This document shows, in pieces, positions 49,208 through 59,500 of a stretch of DNA of 64,000 bases. Every line of letters begins with the position of its first letter. Within the stretch, counting starts at the first letter, position 1. The DNA comes from Ifrita kowaldi. Lineage: Eukaryota; Chordata; Aves; Passeriformes; Cinclosomatidae. The stretch lies in the NCBI GenBank assembly GCA_013398055.1, contig VZRS01000306.1, positions 378,374 to 442,373 on the forward strand, read 5' to 3'. The notes below the pieces were generated by a model that worked only from the letters and a program-made list of their open reading frames with translations, was not told where the DNA came from and made no database searches. Both the position numbers and the translations under genes were made by a program.

Positions 49208-49614
49208 TTAGGAAAATTCAGTTCTATTAATTTAAACAANTAAATATATAACTTCATCCTTCCTTTAAGCAGCACTTCCTTCTATTAGTGCCACTTGATT
49301 ACAAATTGCTGCTTAATTCATAATACCAATGGTACCAAAAGAAAAAAAAAGCAGAGCATTATGTCAATTTCCTTAAAAAGACATGATCACCTCTCAAATT
49401 TCATCTCTCCTAGGGATAATAAATAATGCACTGCACAATACTTAATGACCAAGATACCTTTTGACACATCTGTATAACATGACTTGAACTTTTTTTGCTA
49501 CACTATGTTACAGAACAGCTTATAAAAACTAAGTATGGACATTAACTGTGAGTGTAAACAGTAGGACTACCACTTGTCAAAAGTTTAAAACACTTTAACT
49601 GTAACTGGTACTGG

Positions 49615-50568
49615 TTATTCATCATTTTCATTGTTTTCTATTTCTTCCCCCCCATCAAGTGAGTCTAATTCTTCACCCTGTGCTATTTCATCTTCTAAAA
49701 CGGAGGAATCTGCAGTTTTATCAAGGCTCTCCTCTGCATCACTGCCTTCGAGATTTTCTTCATCTTTAAAGGCAGCTCCTTCAGTTTTGTCAGTAGCCTT
49801 CTCTTCATTGGAGCCCACTGCATTCTGAAGTCCTGCTAGTGCTGGGAAACCGGGCAGAGTCAATCCTCCCAGTCCTGGAGGTAGAAACATAGATGGATAG
49901 AAGAGGCCAGGAGCCATGGTAGACAGCAGGAAAGGATTGAAGGCCAGAGGGTTTGTGGGCAATCCAGTGTTGGTGGTGGTGGTAGTGGTGGCAGTGGCGG
50001 TAGTCGCCGCAGTAGCAGCACTGACAGATCCATTCGCAGAGTCAGTAGCAGAAACAGTGTCTGTGCTTTTCTCAGAGTCTTTGTTCTCCTCTTCATTCTC
50101 ATTTTTCTTCTCTTCAGCTTTTGAAGCGCCATCCTCAGTCTCTCCTTGAGCGGAAGCAGTAGTGGCATTTCCAGTAGTAGCCGTTATCGGGTTATTCAAC
50201 AATCCGCTTAGTCCAAACATATTGGGCAATCCTGCCATCCCTGGCAACATCAGAGGCAACATGGCAGCCGGATTTTTAGCGTCCCCTCCAGCAGCAGCAG
50301 CTGTTGCTAGCCCTGGCGGAAAGCCCATGAGGCCTGCGAGCTGGAGAGACTGCAGGTTCTGTAGGTTCTGGAGGCTTGTGAGGTCCATTCCAGCAAACAG
50401 ACTGTTCATTAGTAGTGGGTTGATTCCCGAAGTTGATGCTACAGCAGCAGCTGCTGCAGCTGCTTTGGCAATTTCACTTTTTGGCCTTCTTCCTCTTCTG
50501 CTTGCTCCTTCCTCCCTCACAACAGGTCCAGTGAGAAGACGGTCAAACATGGACTCTGGAACAAAACC
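49615..50568 (-). CDS. CHD7: CHD7 exon 38 (954 nt), terminal coding exon and stop
   Basis: Starts [17 protein letters not shown] after acceptor tttttag and ends EIENNENDE with a TAA at 49615-49617. Contains [12 protein letters not shown] followed by a seven-Ala run, a hydrophobic Leu/Gly/Pro-rich stretch ([20 protein letters not shown]), an acidic/Ser linker, [20 protein letters not shown], and an acidic tail. A Thr/Ala-rich run near 49967-50024 makes the exon 12 codons longer than human exon 38 as recalled. Function of this disordered, Pro/Gly-rich tail is not established. Confidence 0.97.
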   Translation of the reverse strand, partial: GFVPESMFDRLLTGPVVREEGASRRGRRPKSEIAKAAAAAAAVASTSGINPLLMNSLFAGMDLTSLQNLQNLQSLQLAGLMGFPPGLATAAAAGGDAKNPAAMLPLMLPGMAGLPNMFGLSGLLNNPITATTGNATTASAQGETEDGASKAEEKKNENEEENKDSEKSTDTVSATDSANGSVSAATAATTATATTTTTTNTGLPTNPLAFNPFLLSTMAPGLFYPSMFLPPGLGGLTLPGFPALAGLQNAVGSNEEKATDKTEGAAFKDEENLEGSDAEESLDKTADSSVLEDEIAQGEELDSLDGGEEIENNENDE

Positions 50569-53500
50569 CTAAAAAGGGAAGGCAAAAAAACAAGCTTTAT
50601 TCTCTATTAGCTTTTTTAGCTTTCAGCAGCTAACTGATGATGATAGAAGAAACAGAAAGGATTTCAGCATACTCTGAAAGTGGTTTGTTTCTTCACCCTG
50701 GCAAATGGTGACTAGCTTAGTACTATAGTGAATGGCAGTAGAACAAGTAAAGAAACCTGAAGAAATCAAGATCACAGATTTTTTTTACATTTAAACACAA
50801 CAGTAAAACAATACATGCTGAAAACTCTGTAGCCTCATTAAAAATCCCCATTCTGATATGCTGCAGCTGCAAGTTTGCAACTTTATAATTTGTACTGAAT
50901 TTCAGTATAGTAATATTCTATTAAATTGAGTACTTGCAGAATTTTACCCTTTATTTTCAAACAAGTGTTGTAAAATAAAAGGCAGAAAACCTATTCCTTT
51001 GATGCTGCCTGTTATTGAGACAATGAAATTGTTATTAATTTCAATTTCAATTGTTATTAATAACAATTTCTGTTATTAAGATGACAAATATTTTCTTAGT
51101 AGTTCCTAATGTACAAATACCTGTGCTTTTTAAAGATTGTTACTTATAAGAAAAAAATAATGCAAAACAAATACTGAAGGCTGCCTTAACTGTAGCTGAT
51201 TTTTTGAGTGTATTTCAATCCCATTCTGCAGTAGCCTCCTATCACCATCCCCCCTGAGCTGGGTAACTCCTACACAGACACTACAATTTTCTCAAAACCA
51301 GCTATGAGATAAAGACTTAATAATCAATTTACACAGCCTTCAGCTTTTCTGTGCTATAACCTACAGTGAAGCATGGAAAGAGAGTTTCACTTACAGACTG
51401 TTTAACAATGTCAGTCCAATCTGGAGCAACAGCAAACTCAGGATTTTCTTCCAGCCATCTTGGCAAGTCCTTCATTGGAGGGGCCATAGCTCCACCCATC
51501 TAATGCAAAAGACAAGGTTATGACTTTAACAAAAACCCAACAACAAAACCAAACAACTACTTATATGGACATTTTCTATCTGCACACTTTAGTCTCTGAA
51601 GGATGGCTGTAAAGACTTTCAGTTAGTTTACTGTGGAAATCTACACGGAAACCAGCTAGTGATACCGGAATTGACAAAAATCAGTTTTAAAAAACAGTAA
51701 AGTGCTGCAGCTTAGGCAGGTCAGGTAATAAAGTTTGTATCTAAGGACAAAATGTGCTATGTAGGTTCAAAAAGTGAGTTATTCACTCAGGTGATTAATA
51801 TGAACTTATCAGAAGAGCAAAGAAGGAATTAAAGGAACCAGTGGCACAGTCCAGTAAGAAAAACTGTTGGTGCCAAATTATTAAACTTTAAAAGAGAAAG
51901 CTCGGAGTAGAAAATCTGCTTTCCACATGCAAAGACATTATTAAAGACCTCGACTGAAGTAACTTAATTTTTACCTTCTTTCCATTTCGTTTATTTACAA
52001 CAGGTACCCTTTCTTCTCCTGTCAAGGTGTTTATATCCAGTTTATTAGGATTTCGACATCTGTGTCGTTTTTGTTTCGGCTTCTGAAATGGGGAAAACAG
52101 CACATCTGCACTCTTCTGGAAAGAAGAGAAATATATTGCTTTTTAGCTTTTAATTTAATGACAAAAATCACCAATCACGGTACCCCTTCTTACAACAATT
52201 TTAAGAAGGGATCCATTACTTTACTCTCAGATTATGTGAGAAGAAATTCTTTTTGTATCAGATGAAGAAATTCTGCAGAACTTGACAAAAACTGTTCTAA
52301 CATGTTGTTATATACAAATATTAAGAAAGGAAAAGCAAATCAAACATCCCAGTGTCACTTGGGTGTGGATAAAATACAAATGGTGGATAAAGAGAAAACT
52401 TTTGTTGAAAACCAAGCTACAAAATTGAATGACTATGCCCAATGTGAGGAAATTCAGTTTGACGTCAGTACAACTAATTTTTGTAATAATACAACAGAAC
52501 AACACTTTTAGAATCCCATACTTACTGGTACATAACTTGGCATATCTACAGTGTAAGTAGGATGCAATTTAAGCCATTCAACTAGATCCTTGTTTTTCGG
52601 GGCATCCTCTCCCACCAGCCTGGTCCCATCCTCTAGATTGATTACAGGGATGCGAGTGTCTGGGTCTAATTGACCAGGAGATGGAATGTTCCTTGCTGGT
52701 AGGGCTTCCATATCTTCTTCAAAAGCTTTGGTCACTTCTGCATCCTCCTGAAAACAATCACATCTGTATTAGTCTTCACAGGAACAGCTGGAGAAATAAT
52801 CTCAGGGACTGACTGAAGTGAAATGTTCAAGATTTTGCATACACAAGAATTAATGGTGTTTAAATACTCATATTACATAAAGTAGTATCATTACATTAGG
52901 GAATTTTGAAAATTTAGTATCCTTGACAAATAAAGAACATACTGCTAAAGGCAAAGCAGGTTTTTTGCATTTCCAGTAAATGTTCTTCAAGAATTGTCCA
53001 AGACCCACCCTTTTCAACACATCAAGAAAGACATACTTAAGCCTCAAAATGTATGTTTTTAGAAATATATTTTGGGGGAAAAAAAAAGAAAGAAATTAAT
53101 TTTGAAAGTACAAGCTACTTAAAACTCTACAATTTGCCAGAGTAAAGTCTTGATGTGCACATTTTGTTCGGTTCAAAAAGAATTAACAGCCCTAAACAAA
53201 GAAAAGCCCGGTTGGGCAAAAACTGTATGTTGCTATTAGGGAGAGTATAATAAGACTTAAAACACATTCAGGAAGTACCACAGACAGAAGAACAAATATG
53301 AGACAAAAAGGAAAAAGGTTGTGGTCTTACTACAGTCAACGATGTCCGTTTGTTGCTCATAAATAACAGATCAAGCCCTTCTACATTTTTCCTCCTTCCT
53401 CTCCTCCTCTTCATGGGTGGTTCTCCATCTATTAAAGAGCCATTTAGTAGATGCCTTGTGGGTGTGCGTGAAAGACCTGCTTGCAGCAGCTCCATTTGAG

Positions 53501-56500
53501 TTTTAAAGGCATCAGACACGGGTGTGGAGACATTAGGCAAGATAAACTTTGAAGTAACAGATGAAAAATTTGAGGTAGAACTTGTTGCCTCTCGTGAGGC
53601 CTTTGATAAATCTACAATCTTTTCTTGTCCGTTTTCTGAGACCACCTGAGACTCACGTAACTGGGCAACCATTTCCATAAGATTTCTCCTCTTGGCAGCT
53701 CTCTCAGCCTCAATTTCAATCTTTCTTCGTCTCCTCCTCCTCTGACGTGGAACTGATAAATTGAGTGCATCTTCCTAATAAAAAACGAACATTTCCAAAC
53801 ATTAGCAAAGCTCTGCTTGCTATGCTGAATTTAAAATAAAACTCCAAATATGTAACTCTGAAAACAAAGCCTTCATTTTATTCAAAGAAACACTTTTACA
53901 TCTTTCCTATTTTATTTATGCTGGCTTATTTTCTATTACCCAAAAGAAGTTCATGCAAGATAAAACGTTTTATATAAAAAAGAGAAAGATGCTGCCTTGC
54001 CTTTGATAACTGAGGAGAAGCAGTGAGATCTTCACTGCCACTGACGCTGGCTTGACCAACCATGGAGAGCTCTGCAAAGCTCCTTTTCTGTAGAGGGCTG
54101 TCCACAGCTGTTGGAGTGTACCCAGGTATGAGCCCCTGGAAATCAAACATCTGGCGCCTATTTACTGGCCACTTCCCTTTCAGCACTGCTTCACAGATGT
54201 TGTCTAATCGGTTGATCATTACTCGGTCCTGAATAAAGGAAAAGTATGTAATGAACCTTCAGTGTAAACGTCGCCTTTTAAACTCAAATGAGTCTTATTA
54301 CGCAGTCCAGGTTCCAGAGCTTAAGGAAGACGTTCAGAAACAACTATTCTTGCATGTTGGGATAAACTCATCACCTTGCAAGAAGCTAACACAATTTTGT
54401 AGAATAAAACTTTAATAGGATTTATAAGCTGCATTTATATTGTGAGGGGGAGGAGAAAAGACAGACCAAGTTTTCTGTATGACAATGTACTAATTGAAAA
54501 ATTTAATAGAAACTCACTGCTCTTTTACAAAACTTCAGTAGTTAGCAAAATCAACAGTTAGGAAGGGAAAACAAACACATTTGCAATCAGTATCTTAAAG
54601 CTGCAGTTCTCAAGATCCAAGAGGCAGGATCTGCAATTCTGTCCTAGGAAGTGGATCCTCATTAGCGTCACTATTAATAAAGTTCAACATTATGAAACGG
54701 GCACCAACCTAGGGACATCTAATGAATGTCAATTTTCATTCCACGCCCATTATCACTTCAAATTTCACTGAAGCGTGTACACTAAAAATCTCTAATTATG
54801 TTTATTAGTCTACTTATGCTGAACCTATACAGATGAAGGATTTTCTGTTCTACTTTCACACTATGACTGGAATAAGATTTTAGGCCATGTTTCCAAAATA
54901 CTTGCTGAAAGCAGAGAAGATGAGCATTATTTGATTTTTTGCCATTTCAGTATTCAAGCACATTCTACGCTAGCCTGCCTGAAGTAGTAGGAACTTCGGA
55001 ACTCTAAGAAATACTGCTGGTTAGGGAATATGAGCATCAGTTAGCTTCCTGAACAGCAAAACAGTGCAAAAGCCACTAGCAAATCTCAGCAGCTGCAACA
55101 GACTGCTTGCTTTCCCCAGAAATAAGCCTATTAAGAGCAAGGTCCTCCTGCCCTGCTACCCCTTCCCCCCCCTGCCCCAACCAGATGGCCCTGTTATGGT
55201 GATTAGTAAGATTAAGACTATTACTACTTTATTTTTCTCTCTCCCCTTACTGCAAAGGAGAGTACTAAATTAAGTATGGGTTTATTACAAGGCTATGGCT
55301 TTATATTTTTAAAAACATGTTATATTAGATAATTTTCTGCATTGTTACCAAAACAAGATATAGCTTTACCCTATCTAAAACTGCTGCTTATGTTTGTAGG
55401 ATACCTTAATACAATTACATCTGTCAACATTACATAATGGCTTAGATCATGTAGGTCACCAAAACTCTTCCCTACAATCTCCTCACCCCAAAATAAAAAG
55501 GTGATCTTAGAAAGTCTCTGCTCTAAATTCTGCAGATTGCTCTGCAGGCAAAATTCCTAATTCAAAACCATACAGTGGTGCGAGAGGTGGGACCCTGATG
55601 ACACAGGGTTATAGGCCCTATGAAGAACTCATGTCTGCCAGCAGTCCATTGTTTTACTGAATGACACTATTTTACAAAAAAAAAGCAATTTCTTTCATTT
55701 CTGCTGCTAGCTTGTATGAACTTGAAGAAAAAAGTGCTATTCCACAAATCATTCACAGAAAAAGGTTTCTTGCCTGCCAGAAGCGCAGTATCACACAAAG
55801 CTCACTGTTACTTTGCAAGCACATTTCCCATATTTTACTTAAATTAAAAGAGACACATGTCTTTCTACCCCTAACCAACCTTAGGCCAGAAAGAGAAGGC
55901 AAATGTTCTCTCATGAAGCAGTTGAACCACAGAGGTATCCCCGTCTTCCATGTAGAATCCATCGCGTGTTTCATCCCTTGCGGTACTCATAGAGGCATTG
56001 CTTTCTTCATCAAAATTCTTACCCTGAGAGACTGCTCCTGCTGAATAACAATCATGACCAGGCATTAACATCCAGTGTCTACCCAGCTAGATAGGCTAAG
56101 GCAACCAGGCTTGACACAACATTTCTAACTTGGGCTTTTGTTCAGTTAATTCCTACAGCAGAGCCCCAGCCTTCCACATTTGGCACAGAGACCATGCTTA
56201 TTGGCTCAGTGAGCTATCCTGGAAATCATCCTTTGTGGGAGAATACCCCACTGATGCTGGATGGTTCTTATGAAAGCTTATTTAGCCACCTGATACATGG
56301 AAGGGCAGAGGAACTGCTACATGTAGCCCATCCCATACCCCATAATGGCACCGTGTGTGCCACTTACCAGCTGGCACGAGCTACAACAGCTGTGGGGCTT
56401 GTGTTAAGCACACAGAACTGATCTGACCAATGTATTACCTTCAGGTTGGGAGGATTCTTCTGATTTATCATCATCTTCCAGTTTCTCCTCTTCATCTTCT

Positions 56501-59500
56501 TCTGAACCTTTCTCAGAAATAGATTTTGGATCTACATCTGTACTCATTTCTATGTCTTTCAATTCACATTTAACAGAGCCAGGCTCAGCCTCAGCATCAC
56601 AGTCTGGTTTAGTGTCCTTATCTGCAGTATCTGTCTCCTCTTTGATTTCAGACTTTTCTTTGGCTGCTGGATTTTCAGACCCTTCAACTTTAGACTCCGT
56701 TTGTTCTGTAGCCTTTTCTTCTTGTACTGGTGTGGATGGGACAATTGGGGGTGTTTGACTGCAGCCAGCACCCAGAGGATTTACAGAAGAGACAGTATTT
56801 GCATTACCTGTCCCTCTGTTTTGAGCAAAGTTTTTGTGAGCCTCAAGAAAAGAGAGTTCAGGATCATTCAGAATGTGATAATCTGTCCTACTGACTCCAT
56901 GTTTAGCAGCACCAATCAGTAAGTCTTTATCATGTTTACCACACTCCCACCACTCTGGCAGGTCCAGACTTGGCTGGCAAAGTTTTAGCCTCTCCCCGAG
57001 CTGCGGGTGATGGAGAACCTGTTCCCGGATCTTGCGCAGCAGCTCGATGCGATATAAAGTTCTAGAAGCGCGCTCCTCTGTGATCGGCTCAATCAGCGTG
57101 GAAAGATCAGGAGGTTCTGCAAGGACACCGAGTTGTATTGTTTAACATGGATTGAATGCACACCCATTTCAAAATCATTACACCTAGGCATGAGGTTTCA
57201 ACAGTCCCACAGTCTCACCATATTCATGTTGATTTCCAGAGTCAGTTAAAACTTACCATCATCCGGTTTGACTGGCATTCGGCACACTCGTCTACACATA
57301 TTCACAAAGCCATTAAAATACTTTTCCAAGCTTTCATCGGACTTTTTGTCAAGCCTGGCAAATGCTCTGAATTGATTCCACTCAAACTGATGTTTCACAG
57401 GATCAAAAATAACTCCAAAAGTAGACACCACACGATAAAAATCAGCTTCTTCTCTTCTTGTCCATCTAGTCAAGGAAGAAGCAGGAGATGTGAGTCCACT
57501 GGACAAATTAGAGCCCAAACACAGTTTAGAAGCCTCAAACCCCCCTTAGTTTATTCTTCCAAAACAAAAGAGCAGTATGGGTGACACACAAGCTCAAGTA
57601 AGATTTAAAGAAAGATATCACCAGGAAACTCACTTTTGTCGTTTCTCAGTTATTATAGCCTCCCTTTCTGCCTCCAGTGCCCTCACTTCTTCTCGAGGCC
57701 GACGTCTCCTGCGGTCAGTCTTCATTAGCGCCTCTTGCCTCATTTGTTGCCTTTTATAGCTGCGCTGATAGGCAGTAATGAGGCGACGCAGACGGGTAGT
57801 CAGGGTTGAAGTGTTGGGCCAGTAGAGTTGCCCTAACTCAGCATTGCTTTCACTGTGCTTGTCTAGAGAACAGAGAAGTATTTGCACTGCAAAACCAACA
57901 CTAAACACTTCAAAGTTTCTATGGCTATAACTGGATTCCTGTTTTATCAGATAAAAACACGTGCCTCTAATACTGGTGCATAATGAATTAGAAACAGGAT
58001 AACTATTGGTAGGAGATAAAAAAATAGAATCAAACCATCCAACTCTAAGAACTCAGAAATTCTTGAGAAGCATTTAGAGATAACCATCAAGCATTATGAT
58101 TCGATGTTATGAGTGCAAACATATTATGAGCACTGTAAATATTTAAATTAATGCAATGCATCTTTAAATACATTATTAAGAAGATCATTCTGCCTCTGAG
58201 GAAACACCTATGCTTATCATTTCCCACTTTATTATTCTCACTTAAACTTGGCAATTTTCCCCCATACTGAGGAAACAACGTATTTGTAACTTCCAAGATT
58301 ATCTCGGCAAAACCATCAATGGCTGCATTATGAAACATCCGGTCTTTATCATCATGGTTTCTACTACGTAATTAGAAATCCAGAGAACCATAATGTGGAT
58401 TATTCAAAGACAGTATGTAATTGTTTTGAAAAATGTGAAGCATGAAGAGATTTGGCAGCAAAAAGCTTACTGTGGTATTGTCCCAAAACACCTCCTGTCG
58501 CCTTATGTGGTAATATAAACAGTCCACCTTTCACTAAACAATCCCTTTTTGCCTTTTTAATTTCTTTGCTATAAGTCTTACTTGCATGTGATTCTATGGA
58601 CTCCTCTTTATCTTCTGGAGGTGAGTTTGCGAATTCCTTGGGGAGAAGACAGAAGTTATTTTAGTTTTCAGTTTTGACCATATGTCATGATTTGAGGAGA
58701 AAAATATGTCATCTCTCAAACACAGCAGCAAAAAATCTTTGTAAGGTGTGTTTATCTGGTAGCTCTCAAACTTAAAAAACACACATTAAAATAAATATGG
58801 AGAATCAATTATAATTGTATGTATTTGTAATTACAGAAAATTGGGAGTTCTTACATCAATTTCATCCTTGAAAGGAGTTCTAGTTGGCTTATATTCTGGA
58901 TCTTCATCCTCTCTGTCAAATTCACCCCTATAAAATATTTAAAAAATATTTTCAAGAAAAATACTGGTGTTGAGAGGGGGCTGACTTTCTGGACAAAAGC
59001 AAAAAAAGCTACAAAAGCCATCAGTATGTTGTACCAAGTTACACATTTATATTTCATGCTCAACTGTGTAAACAATTCTATGTACTTTGTACATCATATG
59101 ATCACTTCATATCCTCAGGCAACATGTAAGTATAATATGACATATGAACCCGTGCCAACATATACAATGCTGATAAAGTTTATTAATTTTTTCATGTCCT
59201 CCTTACCCATCACCGCCATCTGCTAACATGTCTGTCCCTCTCTGTTCAGCAGCTATGGCCTTTGCATCAGGCATGCCAACCCGTTCCAGAAAGCACAGTG
59301 CTGCATCAGCTCTCATAGAATTGTACTTCTCATAACCTGCGTGCAGAGCAGGAGACAAATGCTTCTTTAAAAGCTACAACCAGCTGTGAATAGAACAGGT
59401 CTAGGCAGTAGAAGTACTATTTTCTGGATTCATTGATTTATTTTTAAATAAAAAAAAGGAGCTGTCACCATGCTGGAAACTTTTAATTCATGCAAAAAAA

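Larger units (their letters stand above)
47370..49614 (-). other. CHD7: Probable CHD7 3'UTR
   Basis: AT-rich single-copy sequence 3' of the stop with no continuing frame. Candidate poly(A) signals read on the minus strand: AATAAA at 48643-48648, ATTAAA at 48842-48847, ATTAAA at 47389-47394 and AATAAA at 46668-46673. The 47389 site would give a 3'UTR of about 2.2 kb, close to the human length as I recall it, so I place the end there. It contains a 45-bp A run on the plus strand (U run in the mRNA) and a GT-rich microsatellite. The end point is a guess without transcript data. Confidence 0.45.

Noticed and set aside
52113..52115. Starting CHD7 exon 36 at the cag before KPKQKRHRC (52082) instead of 52115
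   Set aside because: That would delete [11 protein letters not shown], which matches conserved CHD7 residues; an excellent ctttccag acceptor lies at 52116.
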